The position numbers and the translations under genes were made by a program. Positions 1 through 7,184 of a DNA stretch of 11,353 bases are shown in pieces (the stretch's first letter is position 1; the number at the start of each line of letters is the position of its first letter). The notes beneath the pieces were generated by a model. That model worked only from the letters and a program-made list of their open reading frames with translations. It was not told the origin of the DNA and did no database searches. The stretch lies in contig CALMAR010000437.1 of assembly GCA_937859855.1 (NCBI GenBank), positions 1-11,353 on the forward strand, read 5' to 3'. This stretch comes from an uncultured Kineosporia sp. (lineage in GTDB: Bacteria; Actinomycetota; Actinomycetes; Actinomycetales; Kineosporiaceae).

Positions 1-24
1 TTCAAGAACCTTTGACGCAAGGCA

Positions 25-2183
25 CTAGACCGGCACCCGGTCCTGCTCGTGCGGCCCAGCCGGAAGATCCGCTGCCGGCCAAGGTGTTTCGTCCTTCAGC
101 GGGGAGGGCTCGACCCGCAGCACCCGGGCCACCCCGGCCGGCAGCCACCAGTTGTACTTGCCGAACAGAGACACCAGGGCCGGCACCAGCAGGGCCCGGA
201 CAATGGTCGCGTCGACCAGGATGCCGACCCGAGCGCGGTCGCGAACACCTTGATGTCGGTGCCCGGTGCGGACGCCAGCGCGGCGAAGGCGAAGAACAGG
301 ATCAGCGCCGCCGACGTCACCAGCCGCCCGGTGCGGCCCAGCCCGTGTTCGACGGCGTAAGCGGTGGACCCGGTCCGGTCGTACTCCTCCCGCATCCGGG
401 CCAGGATGAACACCTCGTAGTCCATCGACAGCCCGAACAGGAACGCGAACACCAGTACGGGCAGCCAGAACGTCATCGCGCCGGTGCGCTGGATACCGAA
501 GACCGCCTCCGAGCCGTGACCTTCCTGCCAGAACCAGGTCGAAAGGCCGAATACCGCCGTCACGCTGATCAGATTCAGCAGCACCGCCTTGAGCGGCAGC
601 AGCAGGGACCGGAAGGTCCGCACCAGCAGGATGAATGTGACCAGCGCGATCACCGCCAGCACGTAGGGGAAGTTCTGGTAGACCGCGCGCTGGTAGTCCA
701 GCACGGTCGCGCCCAGTCCCGCCGTCCCGTCATAGCCGGGCAGATCCTTGATCTGCTGACGGACCGCGGTCACGGTGGCGACACTGTTGTTGTCGACCGT
801 CTCGTGATCAGGCACCACCACGACCTCGCTGATCCCGCCCCGGCCCGGCGGCAGCGCTACCGCCATCCGGACGCCGTCCACCTTCTGCGCCGCAGCCACG
901 ACGGCCTGCTGGCCACCGCCCTTCACCAGCACTTCCATCGGGGTGAGGATGCCGGTGCCGACGCCGTTATCGCGCAGGGCGACCAGGGTGTCATGGGCCT
1001 GGCCGTTGGCGGCCAGGGAATCGGAACTGGCCTGCCCGAACTGGATCGCCGACACCGGCGCGATCGCGATCGCCAGGATCAGCGCGGCCACTCCGGCCGC
1101 CACCCAGCGGAAGCGGACGATCGTCCGGGCCCAGGCCGACCAGCCCCGCGATACCGCGCCCTCATGCCGGATCCGGGGCCAGTCCACCCGGGGGCCGATC
1201 GCGCCGAGCAGAGCCGGCAGCAGGGTCAGCACCACGGTGGTGCTGACCAGCGGGATCAGCATGCCGCCGAAGCCCATGCTCCGCAGCAGCGGAACCGGGA
1301 CCACGATCAGTGCGATCAGGCTGATCGCCACGGTCACGCCGGAGGCCAGAACGGCGTGCCCAGCGGTCCGGACCGCGGTCAGCACCGCGTCATGGTTTTC
1401 CGCGCCCTTGGCCCGTTCCTCCCGCCAGCGCGACACCACCAGCAGCGAGTAGTCGATCGCCACTCCCAGGCCGACCAGCGAGATCAAGAACTCCACCACG
1501 AAACTCACGTCGGCGAAAGTGGTCAGCCCGAGCACGATCAGGAATGTGGAGAGGATCGACACGGCCGCGATCATCAGCGGCACCAGGGCCAGGAAGGATG
1601 CGAAAACGAAGATCAGCACGACTAGGGCGCCGGTGGCGCCGATCAGGGTCTCGACCAGGATGCTGGGCCCCTGGTTGTCGTCGCTGCCGGATTGCAACTG
1701 GTTGTATCCGGTGACGGTGACGGACAGGTTGTTCGCGGCCGCGCTCTGCTGAACGGCCTGGGTGAACTTCTCGGCGAACGGGTCGGTGAAGCTGGTCTGT
1801 GTCGGCGAATACACCAGATCGAAGCCCGACTTGCGGTCGCTGGTGAGGAAGCCCTCGTCCTTGGTGGAGGAGTAGTCGAGTACCTGGAGACCCGGAATCG
1901 CCCTGATCGCGGTGGCGACGGCGCCCATTTCCTGCGTGTGATCGGTGATTGCGCTGCCATCCTTGGCGGTGAAGACCGGGATGTAGGACGGGTAGGCGGC
2001 GACGCCGTAGGCCTGGGCCAGCTTGACCTCGGTCTCGTAGCCCTCCTGGCCGGGCAGGGAGAAGTCGAATGAGAGCCGTTTGCTGAGCTGACCGGCGGTG
2101 GCAACCCCGGCCACGAAGATGACGAACCAGAAGGCGAAGACCCATCGCCGATGGGCAAGAACGAAGCGGGCGATGCGTTCCAC
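25..2183 (-). CDS. MMPL/RND-family membrane transporter, frameshifted near its C-terminus
   Basis: Inner-membrane transporter of the MMPL branch of the RND superfamily; such proteins use the proton gradient to export lipids or drugs, but the substrate here is unknown. The start is GTG at 2183 with AGGAG at 2191-2195, seven bases away. There is one N-terminal helix (about residues 10-31), a large extracytoplasmic loop, a helix bundle, then the same pattern repeated. Each bundle carries the family's proton-relay Asp-Tyr pair: D244-Y245 (VAIDYSLLVVSR) and D588-Y589 (SMDYEVFILAR). The unshifted frame runs to 96 but turns into Cys/Trp/Pro-rich nonsense after G652. Reading the next frame from the CCC run at 228-230 gives GVGILVDATIVRALLVPALV, then FGKYNWWLPAG, and a TAG at 25-27. 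That is the normal last helix and tail of the family, for about 719 residues in all. One G is therefore missing relative to the expected gene: either a sequencing slip or a real mutation that removes the last helix. Confidence 0.9.
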
Positions 2184-2216
2184 GGTCTGACTCCTGGCTG
2201 GATGACAACTTGATGG

Positions 2217-2232
2217 CTGAGTGCGCGCTCAG
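2217..2232. promoter_or_regulatory. TetR-type operator candidate upstream of the transporter
   Basis: The inverted repeat CTGAG-TGCGCG-CTCAG lies 34 bases upstream of the transporter's GTG. The inner TGAGTGCGCGCTCA is palindromic at 12 of 14 bases. This resembles operators bound by TetR-family repressors in actinobacteria, where such repressors commonly control MMPL transporters. On the minus strand, AATACT just upstream of it could serve as a -10 box, which would place the repeat over the transcription start. No regulator gene is visible in the window; it could lie beyond base 1. Operator assignment is by inference. Confidence 0.5.
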
Positions 2233-2269
2233 TATTGCTGACCGACATTACCGATCGGATCTCGAGCCC

Positions 2270-2302
2270 GGTTCGGGGATCGCCCTGAGCGAACCCCGAA
2301 CC
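2270..2302. repeat. Perfect 9-bp inverted repeat in the divergent intergenic region
   Basis: GGTTCGGGG (2270-2278) and CCCCGAACC (2294-2302) are exact reverse complements separated by 15 bases. The element sits roughly midway between the transporter and the c-di-GMP gene. It has no T-run beside it, so a simple intrinsic terminator is unlikely. It could be a protein-binding site or a hairpin in a 5' leader of the transporter transcript. The repeat is directly visible; its function is unknown. Confidence 0.45.
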
Positions 2303-2366
2303 TGAACGCCCTGGATGGGTAGGACGTTCGGTCACTTTGGCGATCCGCCGGGCTGGGCTCCCGTGT

Positions 2367-2400
2367 CGTCATGAAAGCATGACGTAGTCATAAATACACT
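2367..2400 (+). promoter_or_regulatory. Putative promoter with palindromic operator for the GGDEF-EAL gene
   Basis: This is an AT-rich island in GC-rich DNA. A perfect 7-bp palindrome CGTCATG-AAAG-CATGACG (2367-2384) is followed by a third GTCAT at 2387-2391. Candidate -10 boxes are TAAATA (2391-2396) or TACACT (2395-2400, matching TANNNT). The gene's ATG is at 2424. A regulator bound to the palindrome would cover the -35 position of this promoter. No good TTGACA-like -35 box is present, which fits an activator-dependent or weak promoter. Promoter and operator roles are inferred. Confidence 0.45.
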
Positions 2401-2423
2401 GCGCGTGACTAGAGGGAGTGTTG

Positions 2424-4739
2424 ATGCCACGAGCAGATCTGCGCAGGACCGGGCGGGCCCAGGTGGCCGCATCCACGGCGGAGTCAGAAGCCCGGCATCG
2501 CGCCCTGCTGGCCGCACTTCCTGAGGGCGTCGTCCTGCACGACCGGGACGGCAGTTTCCTGCTGGCCAATCCGGCCGCCCGCGAGCTGCTCCGGCTGGCC
2601 GATCCAGTCCCTCCCCGGACATCGGGCGGGTCGTCCCGCAAGACCATGCCGAGCCAGCGGGCGGCCAGCGACAGATCGGAAAGTCACTCTGCGGCGGGCT
2701 ATTCTGAGAACCGGGCCAGCCGATTGGTGGCGGATGTGGCCAGCCGGGCGGTGGCCACCGGCCAGGTCCAGTACGACATCGACCTGGTGCTGGACCGGGA
2801 CGCGCAGCCGACCCGGCTGCGCGTCACCGCCGTCCCGCTGATCTCCGGCAACGAACCGCCGCAGGCCGCCGTCACCACCTTCACCGCGGTCGAAACCGCC
2901 CGGCCCCTGCCCCGCACAGGGGAATCCGAGCCGGGTGGTTTCGTCAGCCTGGCCGGGCCGGACGATGAATTGATCCAGCAGTTGCTGGCGGCTGGCCGGC
3001 TCGAGCCGGACCAGGCCGCGAACCGGCCGCTGGCTCAGAACCCCCCTCCAGCCTCGCCGCCGGTGCCGATCCAGGGCGCTGACCTGGCCGCCGGGCCGGG
3101 GCAGGACATGTTCCGGCTAAGCATGCAGCACAGCCCGATCGGGGTCGCTGTGGCCTCACTCAACGGCCGCTTCCTGCGGGTGAACCGGGAACTGTGCCGG
3201 ATGCTGGGCTACCGGGCCGACCAGCTGCAGGAACGAACCCTCTACGAGATCATTCACCCGGCCGATCTGGAGGAGACCAGCATCCAGATCGGGCAGCTCA
3301 TTCGAGGCGACCTGGATGTGGTCGCCCTCGACCGGCGCTACGTCGGGCACGGCGGCATGCAGCTGTGGGGCCAGCTGTCGATCACAGTGGTGCGCGATCA
3401 GGGTGGGTCGCCGCAGCAGTTCGTCGTACAGGTCGAGGACGCCAGCGAGATCCACCAGGCCCAGCAGTTGCTCACCCACATGACCCTGCACGACACCCTG
3501 ACCGGCCTGCCGAATCGCACTCTGGTGCTGGACCGGATCCAGAAGGCGCTGGACCGGTCCCAGCGGTCCCGCCGCCAGGTGGCGGTGCTGCTGTGCGACG
3601 TCGACCACTTCCGGGTGATCAACGACAGCGCCGGGCACGAACAGGGAGACGCGGTGCTGATCGAGCTTGGCCGGCGGCTGGGCGGCGCGCTGAAACCGGG
3701 CGACACCGCCGGTCGGCTGGGCGCCGACGAGTTCGTGGTGGTGTGCGAGGACGTCGCCAGTGAGCACGAGGCCGTGGTGGTGGCCGAACGGATCCAGAGC
3801 GCGGTCACCAAGCCGCTGGAGGTCGCGGACCGGGATCTGCTCCCCACGGTGAGCATCGGGATCGCCGTGAACGGGGGCGACGCGGATCCGACAAGCATGC
3901 TGCGAGACGCCGGCATCGCCCGGTATCGGGCCAAGGACCGCGGCCGCAATCGCTGGGATCTGGTCGACGCCGGGCTGCGCCAGCGCGCGGTCGAGCGACT
4001 GGATCTCGAGCACGCCCTGCGGGCCGGGCTGGAGATGGGCGATCTGCGGCTGCACTTCCAGCCGATCGTCGACCTCACCTCCCGCAGATTGCTCGGCCGG
4101 GAGGCGCTGCTGCGCTGGGAACACCCCGAGCACGGGCTGCTGGCTCCGCTGCGCTTCCTGCCGATGGCCGAGGAGTCCGGCCTGATCTCGCAGATCGGGC
4201 ATTGGGTGCTGACCGAGGCTGTGCGGGCCGCAGCGGCGTCTCCGGAGTCCGCCGGTTACGTGTCGGTCAACGTGTCCCCGCGGCAGGTGGCCCAGCCCGG
4301 GCTGGCCCAGCAGGTGGAGAAGGTGCTGGGGTCGGCCGGCCTGCCACCGGAGCGGCTGATGGTCGAGTTGACCGAGTCGGTGGTGCTGAGTGCCGCGCCC
4401 AGCGCTCGCCGGGAGCTGGAGCTGCTCGATCGGCAGGGTGTCCGGGTGATGGTGGATGACTTCGGCACCGGGTTCTCGGCGCTGTCGTATCTGCGCGACC
4501 TGCCGGTGTCGGGGATCAAGGTGGATCGCAGCTTCACCGCCGGGCTGGGCACGGACGCGCAGTGCGAGCGGATCGTCGAAGCGCTGACCGGGCTCGGGCA
4601 TGGGCTGGGCGTGGACGTGATCGTCGAGGGCGTGGAGACCGAGGAACAGAGTGCGCTGCTGGCGGATCTCGGCGTGCGGCACGCGCAGGGGTACCTGTTC
4701 GGGCGGCCTGGTCCCGAGTTCACTCCCGAGCTGGTCTGA
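2424..4739 (+). CDS. PAS-PAS-GGDEF-EAL cyclic-di-GMP protein, probable phosphodiesterase
   Basis: A 771-residue cytoplasmic sensor of the second messenger c-di-GMP with no membrane segments. I chose ATG 2424 because AGAGGGAG (2411-2418) then stands five bases upstream; a GTG at 2418 would overlap that site. Order: PAS-like segment (about 15-130), Pro-rich linker (about 150-225), second PAS (about 228-345), GGDEF (about 350-515), EAL (about 525-770). In the GGDEF domain the metal motif DVDHF (D392) is present, but the signature is GADEF (433-437) and the inhibitory site is KPGD instead of RxxD. In the EAL domain the catalytic set is complete: EALLRW (E560), N616, ELTES (E648), DDFGTG (D678-D679), K699 and EGVET (E735, E738). 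The likely activity is c-di-GMP hydrolysis to pGpG, with PAS or GGDEF input. Residues about 66-94 look unlike a PAS core and have weaker third-position GC. The gene is monocistronic, diverging from the transporter. Confidence 0.93.
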   Translation: MPRADLRRTGRAQVAASTAESEARHRALLAALPEGVVLHDRDGSFLLANPAARELLRLADPVPPRTSGGSSRKTMPSQRAASDRSESHSAAGYSENRASRLVADVASRAVATGQVQYDIDLVLDRDAQPTRLRVTAVPLISGNEPPQAAVTTFTAVETARPLPRTGESEPGGFVSLAGPDDELIQQLLAAGRLEPDQAANRPLAQNPPPASPPVPIQGADLAAGPGQDMFRLSMQHSPIGVAVASLNGRFLRVNRELCRMLGYRADQLQERTLYEIIHPADLEETSIQIGQLIRGDLDVVALDRRYVGHGGMQLWGQLSITVVRDQGGSPQQFVVQVEDASEIHQAQQLLTHMTLHDTLTGLPNRTLVLDRIQKALDRSQRSRRQVAVLLCDVDHFRVINDSAGHEQGDAVLIELGRRLGGALKPGDTAGRLGADEFVVVCEDVASEHEAVVVAERIQSAVTKPLEVADRDLLPTVSIGIAVNGGDADPTSMLRDAGIARYRAKDRGRNRWDLVDAGLRQRAVERLDLEHALRAGLEMGDLRLHFQPIVDLTSRRLLGREALLRWEHPEHGLLAPLRFLPMAEESGLISQIGHWVLTEAVRAAAASPESAGYVSVNVSPRQVAQPGLAQQVEKVLGSAGLPPERLMVELTESVVLSAAPSARRELELLDRQGVRVMVDDFGTGFSALSYLRDLPVSGIKVDRSFTAGLGTDAQCERIVEALTGLGHGLGVDVIVEGVETEEQSALLADLGVRHAQGYLFGRPGPEFTPELV

Positions 4740-4798
4740 CGGTTTCGGGCTGCCCCCGGCTCAGCCGATACCATCGATCAGCGTCTTTCCAGTCGCAC

Positions 4799-4871
4799 GC
4801 CCGCGTAGCTCAGAGGCCAGAGCGCCCGCCTTGTAAGCGGATGGTCGTCGGTTCGACTCCGACCGTGGGCT
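4799..4871 (+). tRNA. trnT: tRNA-Thr (anticodon TGT)
   Basis: A full cloverleaf can be folded by eye. Acceptor arm GCCCGCG (4799-4805) pairs with CGTGGGC (4864-4870), with one G-T pair. D-stem GCTC/GAGC spans 4808-4823. The anticodon loop CTTGTAA (4830-4836) gives TGT at 4832-4834. The T-arm is GTCGG-TTCGACT-CCGAC (4847-4863). The first anticodon-stem pair (4825/4841) is C-A, a mismatch. The discriminator is T4871 and the CCA end is not encoded. TACCAT at 4769-4774 is a possible -10 box. Confidence 0.95.
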
Positions 4872-4874
4872 CAT

Positions 4875-4961
4875 GGGCTCGTAGTTCAGAGCCGGGACAG
4901 TCTTCAAGGTCTCCGGCTCAGCCCGCGAATGTTGGGCCGAGAGCCTGCAATGGCGGGCTGA
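4875..4961 (+). other. Structured non-coding stretch downstream of tRNA-Thr with a tRNA-like fragment
   Basis: Two strong inverted repeats lie back to back. Hairpin A pairs GAGCCGG (4889-4895) with CCGGCTC (4913-4919) and can extend by GAC/GTC. Hairpin B pairs TCAGCCCGC (4918-4926) with GCGGGCTGA (4953-4961), with a second inner stem TTGGGC/GCC-CAA. The two share two bases, and GGGCT at 4875-4879 can also compete for AGCCC at 4920-4924. CGTAGTTCAGAG (4880-4891) matches the tRNA's own CGTAGCTCAGAG at 11 of 12 bases. There is no U-tract. The stretch may be a tRNA 3' trailer/terminator, the remnant of a second tRNA, or a small structured RNA. I cannot choose between these. Confidence 0.45.
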
Positions 4962-5011
4962 ACTGGTTGATCATGGCGGGGGCAGGGAGCCACGGGCCAG
5001 CGTTGCGCCGC

Positions 5012-5025
5012 TAGCCTCTCGGGCA
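5012..5025 (+). promoter_or_regulatory. Leaderless-type -10 element for the sulfotransferase-like gene
   Basis: TAGCCT (5012-5017) fits the actinobacterial TANNNT -10 consensus. It ends seven bases before the A of ATG 5025, so transcription would begin at the start codon itself. No Shine-Dalgarno sequence is present between 5000 and 5024, as expected for a leaderless mRNA. No clear -35 box is seen. Inferred from spacing and from the absence of a ribosome binding site. Confidence 0.4.
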
Positions 5026-5759
5026 TGGTGACCAGGATCGCGATGTGGTCTGGGCCGCGGAATCTTTCCACCGCGATGATGCGCAGCTTCGGCCAGCGAG
5101 CGGACACCGTCGTGCGGGACGAGCCGTTCTACGCTCACTACCTGGCCGAGACCGGCATCGATCACCCGGGGCGGGACGACGTGCTGGCCAGTCAGCCGCA
5201 GCGATGGCAGGACGCGGCCGCATTGCTGGATCAGCCTCTCCCGCCCGGCGTTTCGGTGCAGTACCAGAAGCAGATGACCCACCATCTGCTGCCGGGCATG
5301 CTGGCCGGGGCCGGGCCCTGGCTGGCCGGGCTCAAGCATGCGTTCCTGATCCGGGATCCGGCCCGGGTGGTCGCATCGTATGCCCGGGTGCGCCAGCAGC
5401 CGACCCTGGAAGATCTCGGTTTCGCACAGCAGGCAATGCTTTTCGAGCGGTTCAACGGCCCGGTGGTCGGTGCCGAAGATCTGCTGGCTGATCCGGCTGG
5501 CATCCTCGCCCGGCTCTGCGCCGAACTGGGCATCCGCTTCGACCCGGCCATGTTGACCTGGCCGCCCGGCCCCCGCGACACCGACGGTGTGTGGGCCCGG
5601 CACTGGTACGCCTCGGTCGAGTCATCCACCGGATTCGCTGGACCGCCCGGCGCGCCCGGCGCGGCGCCGGAGCGACTGCCGGCCCGGTTGCAGGCCCTGG
5701 TCGAGCAGGCGATGCCCCACTACCTGGCGCTGGCCGCCCACCGGCTCCGCACCTCGTAA
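5025..5759 (+). CDS. Sulfotransferase-like P-loop protein, partner domain of BCAT-like proteins
   Basis: A 244-residue soluble protein with a sulfotransferase-type nucleotide fold. The N-terminal phosphate-binding loop is WSGPRNLST (residues 8-16), in the place of the 5'-phosphosulfate loop. FLIRDPARVVASY (R110-D111-P112, S118) corresponds to the 3'-phosphate site. Both suggest binding of PAPS or a similar nucleotide. Transfer of sulfate has not been shown for this subfamily to my knowledge, so the reaction is unknown. The segment WSGPRNLSTAMMRSFGQRAD and the following DEPFYAHYL closely resemble, from memory, the N-terminal half of plant 'branched-chain-amino-acid aminotransferase-like' proteins. 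The matching aminotransferase half is the convergent neighbour at 5827-6741. A Gly/Pro/Ala-rich insert lies near residues 206-214. The start is ATG, with GTG 5028 as an in-frame alternative; no ribosome binding site is visible. Confidence 0.83.
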   Translation: MVTRIAMWSGPRNLSTAMMRSFGQRADTVVRDEPFYAHYLAETGIDHPGRDDVLASQPQRWQDAAALLDQPLPPGVSVQYQKQMTHHLLPGMLAGAGPWLAGLKHAFLIRDPARVVASYARVRQQPTLEDLGFAQQAMLFERFNGPVVGAEDLLADPAGILARLCAELGIRFDPAMLTWPPGPRDTDGVWARHWYASVESSTGFAGPPGAPGAAPERLPARLQALVEQAMPHYLALAAHRLRTS

Positions 5760-5831
5760 GCTGATCATGTCCAAACTTGAGCCAGCGAGCGCTTCTGCGG
5801 CGCTGATCTCGCAAGAAGTTGCATGATCAGC
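5760..5831. terminator. Inverted repeat filling the convergent gap, likely bidirectional terminator
   Basis: GCTGATCATG (5760-5769) and CATGATCAGC (5822-5831) are perfect 10-bp reverse complements. The left arm begins at the base after the sulfotransferase-like stop codon. The right arm covers the aminotransferase stop (5827-5829). Inner pairings continue the structure: AACTT (5774-5778) with AAGTT (5816-5820), GCGAG with CTCGC, and AGCGC with GCGCT. Both converging transcripts would fold into essentially the same long stem. There are no poly-U tails, so it may stop polymerase poorly without Rho and could also act by protecting mRNA 3' ends. Confidence 0.55.
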
Positions 5832-6741
5832 GCAGCGGGGGGACGGCGGCGGCCTTGGCGCGGGCGTGGGCGGCGAACAGTTCGGCGATCCGCGCCGTCA
5901 GCGGCCCGGGCTGGCCCGAGCCGATCAGGCGGCCATCGATCTGGGTGACAGCGGCGATCTCGCCCATCGTGCGGGTGCAGAACACCTCATCGGCGGTGTA
6001 GAACTGGCTCAGCGACAGATCTGCTTCGGCACACGGGATACTCTCCGCGGCAGCGACTTTCATCACCGCGAACCGGGTTATGCCTTCCGGGCAGGCGTGC
6101 GCGAACGGGGTCCGCAGCTGGCCGCCGGTGACCAGGAACAGATGGGTGGCGTTGGTCTCGGCCACGAATCCGCGCTCGTCCAGCATCACCGCGTCGTCCG
6201 CCCCGGCGGCATTCGCCTCGATCTTGGCCAGGATCGACGTCAGCAGGTTGTTGTGGTGGATCTTCGGATCCAGGGTGCCCGGGCCGGATCGGCGGACCGA
6301 GGACGTCGCCAGGCTCAGCCCGCCGGTGCCGTAGACCGGGGGCTTGTGCTCGGCCAGCACGATCAGGGTGCAACCGCTGCGATTCAGCCGGGGATCCATC
6401 CCGCTGGTGACCTTGACGCCGCGGGTCAGGGTGAGCCGGATGTGCACGCCGTCGCGCATCTCGTTCGCCCGCAGGGTTTCAGCGATCGCGCCGATGATCT
6501 CCTCGTGGGCCGGAATGCCTTCGAAACCAAGCGCTTTGGCGGACCGAAGCAGCCGGTCCAGATGCTCGGTCAGGGCGAAGATCCGGCCGTCGTACAGCCT
6601 CAGCCCCTCCCAGACGGCGTCGCCGCCCTGCACCACCGAGTCGAACGGGGACAGCCCGGGCTGGTCCCGGTGCCGGAGCACGCCGTTCACGCTGTAGACC
6701 AGATCGGCGTTGCGCTGGTCGAACTGTTGCAGCACGAGCAT
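5827..6741 (-). CDS. Class IV PLP aminotransferase, BCAT-like
   Basis: A 304-residue cytoplasmic pyridoxal-phosphate enzyme of fold type IV (branched-chain/D-amino-acid aminotransferase family), full length. Visible motifs: VVQGGDAVWEGLRLY (about 36-50), the PLP lysine K160 in LDPKIHHNNLL, E195 in FVAETNATHLF, PEGITR (218-223) and TMGEI (258-262). IHHNNLL replaces the GGNY motif that follows the lysine in classical IlvE, so the substrate may not be Val/Leu/Ile. It is the last gene of a minus-strand operon: its ATG shares one base with the upstream stop (TGATG), implying translational coupling. GTG at 6735 is an alternative start, nine bases from GGGGAG. It ends in an inverted repeat shared with the convergent sulfotransferase-like gene. 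Similarity to the C-terminal half of plant BCAT-like fusions is from memory. D-amino-acid transaminase or aminodeoxychorismate lyase remain possible. Confidence 0.88.
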   Translation of the reverse strand: MLVLQQFDQRNADLVYSVNGVLRHRDQPGLSPFDSVVQGGDAVWEGLRLYDGRIFALTEHLDRLLRSAKALGFEGIPAHEEIIGAIAETLRANEMRDGVHIRLTLTRGVKVTSGMDPRLNRSGCTLIVLAEHKPPVYGTGGLSLATSSVRRSGPGTLDPKIHHNNLLTSILAKIEANAAGADDAVMLDERGFVAETNATHLFLVTGGQLRTPFAHACPEGITRFAVMKVAAAESIPCAEADLSLSQFYTADEVFCTRTMGEIAAVTQIDGRLIGSGQPGPLTARIAELFAAHARAKAAAVPPLR

Positions 6742-7184
6742 CAGCTCCCCGGGTCGGTCCGGCTCAGCCAGTACAACCCGGCCATCGGCAGCACCAGCGG
6801 GACGAAGCCATAGCCTCGCCCGTACACCGACCAGACGGTGGCGTCGGGGAAGGCTTTCGAATCGAACAGGCTGAGCGTGCCCACCACGATCACGCCGGCC
6901 AGCTCGAAACCCACTGTCCCCAGGGCGATCCGGCGCCAGAGCAGACCCGGGCGGGCCAGCGCCAGCGTCGCCACGATGTACACCACGGCGGCCAGCGCTG
7001 AGAGCAGATAGGCCAGCGGCGCCTGGCTGAACTTGGTCGCGATCTGTACCGCGGCCCGCGACGTCGCGGCCAGCGCGAAGAGGGCGTACACCGCGACCAG
7101 CAGCCGCCCCGGCCCGCTGGTCCGCCGGTCAGCGCCACCCGTGCGGGCCGGCGGGCGCTGCGAATGGGCCCCGGTCTCAGCCAC
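6741..7184 (-). CDS. Small four-helix membrane protein, function unknown
   Basis: A 147-residue integral membrane protein. A Pro/Arg-rich cytoplasmic tail (residues 1-27) precedes four predicted helices, at about 28-48, 56-76, 86-107 and 126-141. The loop between helices 3 and 4 carries FDSKAFPDATVWSVYGRGYGF, rich in aromatic residues. I do not recognise a named family; it resembles conserved actinobacterial integral membrane proteins without known role. The start is GTG 7184 with GGAG at 7190-7193, five bases away. It overlaps the previous gene by eight bases and the aminotransferase by one, so the three are almost certainly co-translated. It could transport or tether something for the neighbouring enzymes, but nothing in the sequence shows this. 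Confidence 0.8.
   Translation of the reverse strand: MAETGAHSQRPPARTGGADRRTSGPGRLLVAVYALFALAATSRAAVQIATKFSQAPLAYLLSALAAVVYIVATLALARPGLLWRRIALGTVGFELAGVIVVGTLSLFDSKAFPDATVWSVYGRGYGFVPLVLPMAGLYWLSRTDPGS

Noticed and set aside
1056..1075. GCGATCGCGATCGC palindrome inside the transporter
   Set aside because: A short palindrome from repeated Ala-Ile codons in GC-rich DNA; no other sign of function.
12..1625. Long plus-strand open frame opposite the MMPL gene (537 codons)
   Set aside because: Its translation is His/Gln/Arg-rich with no recognisable domain, as expected for the antisense of a GC-rich membrane protein gene. The minus strand has clear MMPL motifs.
3156..4682. Long minus-strand open frame opposite the GGDEF-EAL gene (508 codons)
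   Set aside because: Gln/His/Pro-rich translation without motifs; the plus strand encodes intact GGDEF and EAL domains.
4799..4961. Integrated element at the tRNA-Thr gene
   Set aside because: The repeated piece is only 12 bases and comes from the 5' half, not the 3' end usual for attachment sites. No integrase or phage gene is nearby.
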